Shown here in pieces: positions 1-7,590 of a DNA stretch of 29,620 nucleotides. The notes beneath the pieces were generated by a model. The model saw nothing but the letters and a program-made list of their open reading frames with translations. It was not told the origin of the DNA and searched no databases. The position numbers and the translations under genes were made by a program. Source of the DNA: JBDNJM01 sp041687755. Its GTDB lineage: Bacteria; Planctomycetota; UBA1135; GCA-002686595. Every line of letters starts with the position of its first letter. Positions within the stretch are counted from its first letter, which is position 1. Location: positions 1 to 29,620 of the forward strand of contig JBDNJM010000149.1 of the NCBI GenBank assembly GCA_041687755.1, read 5' to 3'.

Positions 1-1
1 A

Positions 2-124
2 CGCACCATCACCAGGCGCTCCTACGGCTTCCATTCGGCGCCCGCGCTCATCTTGCTGCTCTTCCTCTGCTGCGGGGGCGTTGAGGTCACCCCGGCCTTC
101 ACGACACCGTCAGGCACCCACTAA
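2..124 (+). mobile_element. C-terminal end of a transposase, ISL3-like (partial, cut by window edge)
   Basis: An open frame enters from the left edge and stops with TAA at 122-124, giving about 40 residues. It contains TRRSYGFHSAPALI followed by a hydrophobic LLLFLCCGG stretch. This resembles the C-terminal signature of ISL3-family DDE transposases (R-x-YGFHS-x-x-ALI). No catalytic residues lie within the window, and I found no clear terminal inverted repeat in the next 200 bases. Bases 125-349 hold no gene I can support. The call rests on a short motif recalled from the family, so another DDE transposase family is possible. Its position beside a decayed duplicate of a nearby gene fits a rearranged patch. 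Confidence 0.5.
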
Positions 125-349
125 AGGGACAGGAGAGCCTGAAAAAGGACCCCCTGGCAGAGCCCCCTACGCGGGGCCGGGCTCGGCCACGAAGAGGCCC
201 TCCAAGGCGGCAGACTGGCAGGCGTTACCAGACGCAAGCCACCGCCGCCGAGGAGGGCCAGGGATTGGAGCCCAATCGAAAAGGTAGTCCTGAACACCGA
301 ACCCACGGAGCTCATGGCCGGCTGAGCATGCAACGACGCGGCAACGACC

Positions 350-643
350 TTGACGCCCACCGCCTGCAGCACCGGCCCATCAGGACCGTGAAGATCAGGG
401 GCCCCCAGGCGATCGTGCCGCCGATCTGGAAGGCCCTGACGACCAGGGACGACTCGACGGCGATCCGCGTCGCTCGAACGCGTTAGCTGACGCCCAACAC
501 GAACGTGTCTCGCGGGCCCGCGCCGAAGCGAGCGTCGATGTACAAGGTCGTCTCGAGGCCGTTGATCAGGATCCCCGCCAGGAGCTGATCCTAGGCTCGC
601 CAGTCCGGGTGATCGTGGGCGGGGGGCAGCCCTAGCGCGGCTG
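350..643 (-). pseudogene. Decayed partial copy of the YczE-type membrane protein gene
   Basis: On the minus strand this stretch aligns with the 3' half of the intact gene at 2289-2942, over roughly 95 codons. Conserved pieces include DHPDWRA, LAGILINGL, RFGAGPRDTFVLG and IGGTIAWGPLIFTVLMG. It is broken. A TAG follows DWRA, a TAA follows the FVLGVS piece where about ten bases are also missing, and one base is lost after the LMG codons. The N-terminal half is absent. It is therefore a dead duplicate rather than a gene. The outer limits are approximate because similarity fades at both ends. Confidence 0.85.
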
Positions 644-689
644 GATGTCGAGCCGTCGAGTCCTTGCGCGAGCCGGGGGAGCTGACGGC

Positions 690-739
690 GGACGGCCGAG
701 TTCTCGCGCTCCCTTTGGATCGCAAGCTCTCGGCCGTCC
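690..739 (-). terminator. Hairpin downstream of the secreted protein gene, possible terminator
   Basis: An 11-bp perfect inverted repeat (ggacggccgag at 690-700, ctcggccgtcc at 729-739) has partial extra pairing in its loop. It lies 37-86 bases past the stop codon of the minus-strand gene ending at 776. No T-tract follows, so the terminator role is inferred from position and stem strength. Confidence 0.4.
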
Positions 740-775
740 CACTCCCCACCCCCGTCTAAGCGGAGAGCGCGTCCG

Positions 776-2017
776 CTACTCCGGATTCACGCCGATGACG
801 AACTTCGTCGGACCCACGAAGCCCAAGGCCGGGAAGGTCAGCGGGCCGGTGGTCGGTGCCGTCCACGCGCTCCCCAGGTCGACGAAGTGGTCACTGCCGG
901 GGAAACTCGTGCCCGGACCCGGCAGCAGGCCGTAGCCGCCGACGGTCTCGACGCCCTGGAAGATGGCGAAGTCTTCGTTGAACGCCGGGTTGCAGCCGTC
1001 TCGGTAGTAGAACAGGCCCTCGTCCGCGCGCAGGGCTTCGGGACCCGGGTAGCGCACGCCTGAGGTCCAGGTGCCGAGCGAGGTCGAGATCAGTCGGCGC
1101 CAGGGCACGAGCGGACTCGCGATGTTGAGCGCGACGAACTGAGTGCCGCAGATCCCCGCGCCGTTCAGGTCGATCGAGGCCTGATGCAGCGACCCGACGA
1201 TCAGCGGAGTGATGCAGCCGAACACCACCGGGTTGTAGAACCCCGCGCCCAGGTTTTCCTGAGAGAAGCACGCCAGGCTGACGGGATCGAAGACCTTGCG
1301 CACGCCTTCCGTCGTCAGGCCCCCAGCGGCCACCGGAAGGTCGGCGGCCACGAACGGGAAAGCGTTGTTGTGGGGCCCCACGATCGCGAAGCTGCTCTCG
1401 GGGTCCAGGCTGCTCGGGCAGGCACTGAGCAGCGGCCCGTGGCTGAAGCGATCCGCCCCGTGGAACATCGAGAGCGAATTTTCGAACAGGCTCGTGTTGC
1501 AGTCCAGCGCGTAGTCCACGTGCCCGTAGTAGTAGACATCCGGGCAGTTCTGAAGCGCGTTGGGGAACAGCGCTCCGAGCAGCGCGATGGGCGCGACTGG
1601 GGTGACCTGCACCTTCAAGAGGAAACGCCATACCTGGAACTCCGTCGGCGGAGCTACCGCGCTCTGCGGGCGGGACTCGATCCAGGTGCGGGCGTAGGTC
1701 AGGGTGCCCGCTCCGTCGAGCAAGTTGTTGCCGGTGCAATCCGCGACGCGCACGTTCACGTTGAACACGCCGCAGGGCACCGAAGTTGCGGGCGCGGAAA
1801 CCGTGACACGCAGGCAGCCCTCGTCGGCGAGCCCGCAGGCGTCCCAGCGCAGACCCTTGGAGGGCAGTTCAAAGTTCGGGAACGCCGGGAGTTGAAGGTC
1901 GGCGCCGGCGCAGCAGGTCCCGGCGTCGAGTTGATCGTCGAGGCCGCATTGGGCGTAGAGCGAAGGGGCGAGGCTCGCGGTCGAGGCGAGCACCAGGGGC
2001 AGGAGGATTGAACGCAT
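776..2017 (-). CDS. Secreted protein of unknown function
   Basis: This gene encodes 413 residues when started at the ATG at 2017, where the product begins MRSILLPLVLASTASLA with a Sec signal peptide probably cut after SLYA. The frame opens 17 codons earlier (ATG at 2068), but that start would put a basic, proline-rich leader before the signal peptide, so the inner start is preferred. The mature part has many paired cysteines (CGLDDQLDAGTCC near its start), aromatic clusters and Gly/Pro turns, with no recognised catalytic motif. It is likely an extracytoplasmic, disulfide-stabilised beta-rich protein. No family was recognised. It sits 271 bases after the YczE-type gene on the same strand. Confidence 0.8.
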   Translation of the reverse strand: MRSILLPLVLASTASLAPSLYAQCGLDDQLDAGTCCAGADLQLPAFPNFELPSKGLRWDACGLADEGCLRVTVSAPATSVPCGVFNVNVRVADCTGNNLLDGAGTLTYARTWIESRPQSAVAPPTEFQVWRFLLKVQVTPVAPIALLGALFPNALQNCPDVYYYGHVDYALDCNTSLFENSLSMFHGADRFSHGPLLSACPSSLDPESSFAIVGPHNNAFPFVAADLPVAAGGLTTEGVRKVFDPVSLACFSQENLGAGFYNPVVFGCITPLIVGSLHQASIDLNGAGICGTQFVALNIASPLVPWRRLISTSLGTWTSGVRYPGPEALRADEGLFYYRDGCNPAFNEDFAIFQGVETVGGYGLLPGPGTSFPGSDHFVDLGSAWTAPTTGPLTFPALGFVGPTKFVIGVNPE

Positions 2018-2288
2018 GGCAGATTGGAGAGTTCGGGACGAGGGAGGCGGGCGACGCGGATCCCGCACGTTTCACTCAGTTCGGGTCTGGCCGAAACCGA
2101 ACGGAGCGCCGCCCGTTTTGCGACGAATCCGATGGCTGCGTCGCCCCCGGACGCTCGGGGCGGGGCGGGGGGCCGACCGCCTCGGCTGGCATGGCCCCGA
2201 AACCGAGTCCAGTCGCAATGCGAGTCGGTTGAGGTTAGGGAGGGTGCCCAGGGAGGCAGAGCTGGGGCCCGCCGAGGTGTGCGCCCCA

Positions 2289-2942
2289 CTAACCCCGCGC
2301 GTTCGGGTCGGTGCTCACGCGCAGGAGCCGCAGGCTCGCCTGCATCACCGGGCCCATCAGGACCGTGAAGATCAGGGTGCCCCAGGCGATCGTTCCGCCG
2401 ATCAGGAAGGCGGTCACGACCAGCGCCGCTTCGACGCCGACCCGCGTCGCTCGCACGCTCCTGCCGAGGCGCGCGCTCAGGCCCAGCACGAACGAGTCGC
2501 GCGGGCCTGCGCCGAAGCGCGCTCCGATGTAGAGCGCTGTCGCAAGCCCGTTGAGCAGGATCCCGGCCAGAAACTGGGCGTACGCGCGCCAGTCAGGGTG
2601 GTCGCGGACGGGGATCCAGCCCTCGCTCCGGAGCACGTCGATCCAGAGACCGATGAAGAGCATGTTGCAGAGCGTGCCCAGGCCCGGCTTCACGCGCAGC
2701 AGGGCCCACGAGACCGCGATCAGCAGCAGCCCGACGAGCTGCACCATGCGCCCGAAGCTGATGCCCGACTGGAGCACCAGGCCTTCGTGGACCGCCGACC
2801 ACGGGTCGAGTCCGACCCGCGCCTCCAGCATCAGCGTGACCGAGACCGCGAACACGAACAGGCCGAGTTGCAGCCTGAGGAAGCGGAGCGACCAGGCGGG
2901 TAGGCCGCGACCGTTCTGGAAGTTCGGGTCGGGTGACGTCAT
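2289..2942 (-). CDS. YczE/YyaS/YitT-type integral membrane protein
   Basis: The product has 217 residues. Hydrophobic segments lie near residues 22-42, 62-82, 84-104, 122-142 and 165-195, so about five membrane spans are expected. The order of motifs (LGLDPWSAVHEGL-like near residue 45, GxxxGxxQ-like spacing, then RFGAGPRDSFVLGL near residue 143) matches the YczE/YitT family of membrane proteins, whose molecular role is poorly known. It starts with ATG at 2942, with a 260-base divergent gap to the lipoprotein gene at 3203. The 271 bases after its stop contain a weak imperfect hairpin at 2201-2230 but no gene. A broken second copy lies at 350-643. Confidence 0.8.
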   Translation of the reverse strand: MTSPDPNFQNGRGLPAWSLRFLRLQLGLFVFAVSVTLMLEARVGLDPWSAVHEGLVLQSGISFGRMVQLVGLLLIAVSWALLRVKPGLGTLCNMLFIGLWIDVLRSEGWIPVRDHPDWRAYAQFLAGILLNGLATALYIGARFGAGPRDSFVLGLSARLGRSVRATRVGVEAALVVTAFLIGGTIAWGTLIFTVLMGPVMQASLRLLRVSTDPNARG

Positions 2943-3202
2943 GGGTGAGCGTCACCTGCTCGACTCGCCGCAGCATGTCTTGTGCACCGAGCGACCGGAA
3001 TCGCGGTTGGAGAGTAGCGCCCGCGTCGACGCGCGGGCTGCCCCAACCTTGGGCAAGGAGAGGAGATGAGGCTTGACCAGAGTCACCCCGACAATCGAAT
3101 CTGTGCGCCCGCTCGAACGGCCCGCGCAGCCACTCGGCTCCAGGTCCCCGCGGGTTCGGTCGCTCCACGAGCGGCGTCCAGCTTTTCAGCGCCCCCCCAT
3201 CC

Positions 3203-3541
3203 ATGCACAAGCTCACAGGTATCGCCCTCGCCGCCGCCGTCCTGACCCTCTCATCCTGCGCCGCTGGTCCCCACCAGCTGCGCCGCACGGTCGGTGACTT
3301 CGATCAGAAGCTGTACGTCGAGCAACCGTGGATCGACGTGGCGCTGCACATCATTCCGGTCATCCCGCTGCTCTCGTTCGGCGCGGCCATCGGCGACTTC
3401 TTCCTCGACGGCTACCACTTCTGGGGCAGCGACGCCTGGGACGGCACGGGCACGGCCTTCCGCCACTACCAGGTGACGCCGACGGACGGGACGCTCGAGA
3501 GCCTGCTGCTCGACGACGCGAAGTTGCTCGAGATCCAGTAG
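3203..3541 (+). CDS. Small lipoprotein resembling DUF3332 proteins
   Basis: This 112-residue product begins MHKLTGIALAAAVLTLSSC. That is a lipoprotein signal with lipobox LSSC and the acylated Cys at residue 19. The rest has a hydrophobic stretch (VALHIIPVIPLLSFGAAIGDFF, about residues 46-67) followed by LDGYHFWGSDAW. The layout of a lipobox, a short linker, a hydrophobic middle and a hxFWxG motif resembles the DUF3332 family of small envelope lipoproteins, of unknown function. It is transcribed alone on the plus strand and converges with the gene ending at 3646. The family assignment is tentative, whereas the lipoprotein call is firm. Confidence 0.7.
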   Translation: MHKLTGIALAAAVLTLSSCAAGPHQLRRTVGDFDQKLYVEQPWIDVALHIIPVIPLLSFGAAIGDFFLDGYHFWGSDAWDGTGTAFRHYQVTPTDGTLESLLLDDAKLLEIQ

Positions 3542-3579
3542 TCCGGGGCTGGGCCGCCGGGCGGCCTGCCTTCAACGCG

Positions 3580-3617
3580 ATCGGCGCGCGCTCCTGAGGC
3601 CAGGGGCGCGCGCCGAT
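3580..3617. terminator. Strong bidirectional hairpin terminator between convergent genes
   Basis: A perfect 12-bp stem (atcggcgcgcgc at 3580-3591, gcgcgcgccgat at 3606-3617) encloses a 14-base loop. It sits midway between the stop at 3541 and the opposing stop at 3646. A second perfect 7-bp palindrome lies just before it (3552-3566). The symmetry and placement suit termination from both sides, although no long T-tract is present. Confidence 0.75.
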
Positions 3618-3645
3618 TGCGGTTCAAGGCGGCTCACGGCCCGCT

Positions 3646-4299
3646 TTACTGGCGGTGGTAGGCCTCGAGCTGGGTTTTGATGCCCTCATCGACCCGCTGC
3701 ACCAGGTAGCCGACCTCCGGTGCGTACCAGGCGATGCTGACCCGGTCGATGAACTCGCCCTCGAGGGCCGGGCTCGAGCGGCGCCAGATGCGCAGGGCGC
3801 GGAAGGTGCCGGCCGGGACGCGGATCTCCTCGATCGCGTCGCACTCGTAGTGGACCATCAGCGGCAGCTCGATACCGTCGGCGCCGCGGCGGGTGAAGCT
3901 GCCGGACCAGCGCTTGCCCGGCCAAATGGGCCAGGAGAAGGTCGGGTCGAGGGGATCGAGCTGGACGGCCCAGGCGTCGGTGCCGGCGGGGCGCTCGCCC
4001 AGCTGGGCGAAGTCGGCGTCGAAGGCGAGCGTGCGGCCGGAGTCGGGGTCGAGCAGCTCTTGGCCGAGGGGCCCGTCCTGCACCAGGTAGCGCAGGCGAA
4101 TACGACCACCGCGGCGGAAGTCGTACCAGTCGCCAGCGCTCCAGACAGGGCGGTCGAAGACCTCGGCGCCCGAGGGGGCTTCGAGGTCCGCGGCGAGCAG
4201 GCCGGCTCCGGCGGGGAGCGGTTCGGGCGGACTCTGGCAGGAGCCGAGCAGACTGGCCAGCAGCAACGCTACGACCGTGAATCGGGGGGTGCGGCACAT
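3646..4299 (-). CDS. Lipoprotein of unknown function
   Basis: The 217-residue product starts at ATG 4299 with a lipoprotein signal: basic RFTVV, hydrophobic ALLLASLLGS, then lipobox LLGSC with Cys21. The mature part is rich in Trp, Asp and Arg (WSAGDWYDFRRGG, SWPIWPGKRWSGSFTRRGADG, then VPAGTFRALRIWRR and WYAPEVGYLVQR). The VPAGTFRALRI...WYAPEVGYLV pattern is common in DUF3108/DUF4412-like beta-barrel envelope proteins, where a similar string sits in the last strands. It is probably an outer-envelope beta-sheet lipoprotein. No enzymatic motif was seen. Bases 4300-4548 upstream hold only GC-rich sequence with no gene. Confidence 0.7.
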   Translation of the reverse strand: MCRTPRFTVVALLLASLLGSCQSPPEPLPAGAGLLAADLEAPSGAEVFDRPVWSAGDWYDFRRGGRIRLRYLVQDGPLGQELLDPDSGRTLAFDADFAQLGERPAGTDAWAVQLDPLDPTFSWPIWPGKRWSGSFTRRGADGIELPLMVHYECDAIEEIRVPAGTFRALRIWRRSSPALEGEFIDRVSIAWYAPEVGYLVQRVDEGIKTQLEAYHRQ

Positions 4300-4548
4300 G
4301 GGGCGAGGAGGTTACCCGAGTCGCACACGAGTTCGAGGGTTGTGCGCCGCGCAAACAAGCGATGCGAGCAAAGTTCAGGCACAACCGCTCAGGCGCGTAG
4401 AGCTTGCGCGGGCTGGAACTCGGTCGCCTCTGGAAGCACCGCGAACCGCTCGGCCGCCTCGCCCGCGGGCGCCCCCCCTCGAGAGACCGCGCGCCCTGCG
4501 CGGAGGACCCTGCGCGGGGGCCCCCGCCGCGACGCGCGCGAGCGCACC

Positions 4549-4804
4549 CTCAGAGAGCGTGAATCAATGCGCGCAGCGCATCCCGTGAGCGCTCTCGCGC
4601 TCCAGCGGCGTCAGCCGATGGGCCAAAAGGCAACTGAGAGGCACTTCGGCTGGGCAGCGCCATTTATTCACAGCCTCTCAGACAGCGTGAATCAATGCGC
4701 GCAGCGCATCCCGTGAGCGCTCTCGCGCTCCAGCGGCGTCAGCCGATGGGCCAAAAGGCAACTGAGAGGCACTTCGGCTGGGCAGCGCCATTTATTCACA
4801 GCCT
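4549..4804. repeat. Two tandem 128-bp units, MITE-like, abutting the priA stop
   Basis: Units 4549-4676 and 4677-4804 are identical except for one base (g at 4555, c at 4683). A six-base CTCAGA occurs at the start of each unit and again at 4805-4810. Within each unit the two ends are imperfect inverted repeats: GTGAATCAATG reading inward at 4559 or 4687, and GTGAATAAATG on the other strand at 4661-4671 or 4789-4799. Internal hairpins include gagcgc-tctc-gcgctc (4587-4602 and 4715-4730) and a wide 9-bp pair ctgagaggc/gcctctcag (4634-4642 with 4673-4681, and again 128 bases on). This looks like a small non-autonomous element in tandem, with CTCAGA as a possible target duplication. The hairpins may also terminate the priA operon. 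Confidence 0.85.
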
Positions 4805-4805
4805 C

Positions 4806-7268
4806 TCAGAGCATCGCACTCGGGTCGACGTCGATCAGCACGCGCAGCTTCGTCAGCGGCTCCGCCAGCTCGAGCGCCGCCGTGCGCGCGAGGTCGAGCG
4901 CGGGGCCCTCGGCCGCCGCCTTGATCAGGATGTGGTGGCGGTGCCGGTTGCGCAGCAGCGCGAGCGGGGCCGGCGCGGGGCCGAGTAGGACGGCGCTGAC
5001 GCCAACGAGTCGCTCGCGCAGGGCGCTGGAAAAACTGTCGCAGGTGCTCGCGACCAGGTCCTCGTCCTCGCTCTCGAAGATGATCCGCAGCAGCCGGCCG
5101 TGGGGCGGGTAGCCCAGCTCGCGGCGCAGGGCCGACTCGGCGTCGGCGAAGCCCGCAAAGTCGTTGACCGCCGCGAAGCGGATGGCGGGGTGCTCGGGCG
5201 ACTCGGTCTGGACGACGATGCGGCCCGCGAGCTCGGCCCGGCCGGCGCGGCCGGCGACCTGGGAGAGCAGCTGAAAGGTGCGCTCGGAGGCCCGGAAATC
5301 CGGCAGGTGCAGGCCCGTGTCGGCCGAGATGATGCCCACGAGCGTGACGCGCGGGAAGTCGAGGCCCTTCGCGATCATCTGGGTGCCGACTAGGCAGTCC
5401 ACCTCGCCCGCACCGAAGGCCGTCAGGGTCCGCTCGTAGTCCTCGCGGCGGTGCATCGTGTCCGAGTCCATCCGGCGCACGCGCGCGCTCGGCAGCAGCT
5501 CGCGCACGGCCGCCTCGACGCGCTCGGCCCCGACGCCCAGCATGCGCAGGCCCGGCGCCGTGCAGCCCGGACAGGCCTTGGGCACGCGCTGCTCGGTGGC
5601 GCACAGGTGGCACAGGAGCCGCTGGATCCGGCGGTGGAAGGTCATCGGCGAATCGCAGTGCTCGCAGCGCACAACCGCGCGGCAGGCGTGGCACCACAGC
5701 ACCGGCGAGTGACCGCGGCGGTTGAGGAACAGGATCGACTGCTCCTTGCGCTCGAGGGTCCGGACGAGCTGTTCCCGCAAGGTCTTGGAAAAGACCGCGC
5801 CCAGCCGGTCGGCCGGCTCGGTGCGCATGTCCACGATTTTGAACTCGGGCTGGCGACCGCCGCCCACGCGCTCTGGCAGCCGCAGGATCTTGAGCGCTCC
5901 GCTGCGCGCGCCCTCGTAACTCTCGAGGCTCGGCGTCGCGGAGCCGAGCACGCACACGGCCTTTTCCGCCGCCGCCCGCCGCAGCGCCACCTCGCGCGCG
6001 TGGTAGCGCGGCACGTTGCCCTGCTTGAACGAGGGCTCGTGCTCTTCATCGAGCACGATCACGCCCAGGTCGCGCACGGGCGCGAAGATCGCAGAGCGCG
6101 CCCCCACGACCACGCGCACCTCGCCGCTCTGGACCCGCCGCCAGCCGGCTAGGCGCTGGGAATCGGTCATGCGGCTGTGCAGCACCGCCACGTCGCCAAA
6201 GCGCGAGCGGAACCAGCCCACCGTCTGCGGCGTCAGCGCGATCTCGGGCACGAGCGCGATCGCCCCGCGCCCTGCCTCCAGCGCCGCCGAGATCGCCCGC
6301 AGGTAGACCTCAGTCTTGCCGCTGCCGGTTACGCCGTGCAACAGGAACCCGCCGCCCTCCCCGCGCAGGGCCCCCGTGATCGCCGCCAGCGCGAACGCCT
6401 GGGGATCGGAGAGCTGGTCGGGCGCGCGCCGCTTCCTGTCGGTCACCGACTCGTCCACGCCCTCGTAAGCCACGGCGCGAATCGTCACCAGCCCGTGCTT
6501 CTGCAGGGTGCGCGCCGGCGCGTCGGACAGGTCGAGCTTGCGGACCAGATCGCGCAGTTCGACCTCTCCGTCGATCTCGAGCAGCGTGCGCAGCAGGCGG
6601 TGCTGCTTCGGCTGCTTTTCCTCGAGGCCCTCGAGCGCCGCGGCCGCCGCCTCGGTCGCCGCGATCCGCAGCGTCTTGCGCACGCCGCGCTCGCGCTTGA
6701 GCGGCGCCGGCAGGATCGCGCCCAGCGCCTGACCCCAGGAGCACGCGTACTCGGTCGCGATCCAGCGCGTCAGCTCCAGCAGCTTCGCGTCCACCACCGG
6801 CTCCGCGTCCAACACCTGCGCGACGGCCCGCGTCTTCGCAGGATCGATTTCCGACTCCGCGGCCGTGCCCACAACCACGCCCACCTCGCGCCGCGCACCG
6901 AACGGCACGGCGACGCGCACGCCCGGCCGGCAGGCCTCGAGCAGCTCCGCCGGCACCGCGTACGTGAACTCGGTTCGCAGCGGACGATCGAGCGCAACGT
7001 GCACGTACCCCGCCGCCTCCACCTTCGGTCGCGGCGCGGGCTTCGCGGCCGCCTTTTTCCCGGGCGCCTGCTTGGCTGCGGCCTGCTTCCGCGCAGGCTT
7101 GGCAGGCGCCGGCGGGTCGATGTCCCCGAACAGCCCCCCTTGGGACTCCGCCGGCTGCTTCGGCTCCGTCACCACGCCCAGCTCGCGCGTGCGCCCGCAC
7201 GGCTCGTGGCAGGCGCAGTTCGGCTCGCAGAAGACCGCGCGCCCGACGGCTTGAACAGGCTCGACCAT
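4806..7268 (-). CDS. priA: Primosomal protein N' (replication restart helicase PriA)
   Basis: PriA is the 3'-to-5' DNA helicase that recognises stalled forks and reloads the replicative helicase. The 820-residue product has the family order: 3'-DNA-binding domain (YVHVALDRPLRTEFTYAVP from residue 88), Walker A GVTGSGKT (312-319), DEEH box (407-410), GSATPS (442-447), the zinc-binding insert with eight cysteines (526, 529, 535, 538, 553, 556, 566, 569), and C-terminal helicase motifs GTQMIAKGLDFP and QVAGRAGR. It is longer than usual because of about 85 N-terminal residues. These hold a cysteine cluster (14, 18, 20, 24) and a Lys/Ala/Pro-rich tract. An internal GTG near residue 32 is a possible alternative start. 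It is last in the operon, 13 bases after the MazG-like gene. Confidence 0.97.
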   Translation of the reverse strand: MVEPVQAVGRAVFCEPNCACHEPCGRTRELGVVTEPKQPAESQGGLFGDIDPPAPAKPARKQAAAKQAPGKKAAAKPAPRPKVEAAGYVHVALDRPLRTEFTYAVPAELLEACRPGVRVAVPFGARREVGVVVGTAAESEIDPAKTRAVAQVLDAEPVVDAKLLELTRWIATEYACSWGQALGAILPAPLKRERGVRKTLRIAATEAAAAALEGLEEKQPKQHRLLRTLLEIDGEVELRDLVRKLDLSDAPARTLQKHGLVTIRAVAYEGVDESVTDRKRRAPDQLSDPQAFALAAITGALRGEGGGFLLHGVTGSGKTEVYLRAISAALEAGRGAIALVPEIALTPQTVGWFRSRFGDVAVLHSRMTDSQRLAGWRRVQSGEVRVVVGARSAIFAPVRDLGVIVLDEEHEPSFKQGNVPRYHAREVALRRAAAEKAVCVLGSATPSLESYEGARSGALKILRLPERVGGGRQPEFKIVDMRTEPADRLGAVFSKTLREQLVRTLERKEQSILFLNRRGHSPVLWCHACRAVVRCEHCDSPMTFHRRIQRLLCHLCATEQRVPKACPGCTAPGLRMLGVGAERVEAAVRELLPSARVRRMDSDTMHRREDYERTLTAFGAGEVDCLVGTQMIAKGLDFPRVTLVGIISADTGLHLPDFRASERTFQLLSQVAGRAGRAELAGRIVVQTESPEHPAIRFAAVNDFAGFADAESALRRELGYPPHGRLLRIIFESEDEDLVASTCDSFSSALRERLVGVSAVLLGPAPAPLALLRNRHRHHILIKAAAEGPALDLARTAALELAEPLTKLRVLIDVDPSAML

Positions 7269-7281
7269 GACGTCCCGCCCC

Positions 7282-7578
7282 TCACTGGCCGGGCCCCGGG
7301 GCCCGATCTTTCTGGTGGCCGGGGATTCCGTCCGCCATGTACTTGTCCAGCGCCGCCTGCTGCAGATCGACGCCGCTCATCGTCGCGAGGCTCACCAACC
7401 ACGCGAACACGTCCGCGAACTCACCCTCGAGGTCCTTGCCCGTGTGCCCGCGTCGCAGCGCGCGCGTCAGCTCCCCGACCTCTTCGGCGAACCACATGTA
7501 GGTGCCCTCGAGCCCGCGCTCCAAGTCCTTCGACAGGTACAGCGTCTCGATCAGCTTCTGAAACTCCTCGATCTTCAT
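7282..7578 (-). CDS. MazG-like nucleotide pyrophosphohydrolase
   Basis: This 98-residue all-helical protein carries the MazG-type metal motif: E32-E33-x2-E36 (AEEVGEL) and E53-x2-D56 (GEFADVFAWL). The family hydrolyses NTPs or dNTPs to NMP and pyrophosphate, usually as dimers or tetramers, and is held to clear non-canonical nucleotides. This is the single-domain form, not the two-domain MazG of E. coli. A clear Shine-Dalgarno sequence precedes the ATG and overlaps the stop of the gene before it. Its place directly before priA suggests a shared role in replication upkeep, which is inferred from order only. The last 15 residues are Pro/Gly-rich and probably disordered. Confidence 0.88.
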   Translation of the reverse strand: MKIEEFQKLIETLYLSKDLERGLEGTYMWFAEEVGELTRALRRGHTGKDLEGEFADVFAWLVSLATMSGVDLQQAALDKYMADGIPGHQKDRAPGPGQ

Positions 7579-7583
7579 GGGTG

Positions 7584-7590
7584 CCCTCCT
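7584..7590 (-). promoter_or_regulatory. Shine-Dalgarno of the MazG-like gene
   Basis: On the minus strand, aggaggg lies 5 bases before the ATG at 7578. Its first base is also the last base of the TGA stop of the phosphatase-like gene. This supports the ATG chosen and suggests coupled translation. Such a clear site is rare in this window. Confidence 0.8.

Noticed and set aside
4549..4804. CRISPR array or integron attC site
   Set aside because: There are only two contiguous 128-bp units without unique spacers, and no core GTTRRRY/RYYYAAC pair was found. A MITE-like tandem unit fits better.
4590..4988. Short plus-strand frames through the repeats (product ending VNQCAQRIP)
   Set aside because: They arise from the repeat sequence itself, have no ribosome site or known domain, and run antisense into priA.
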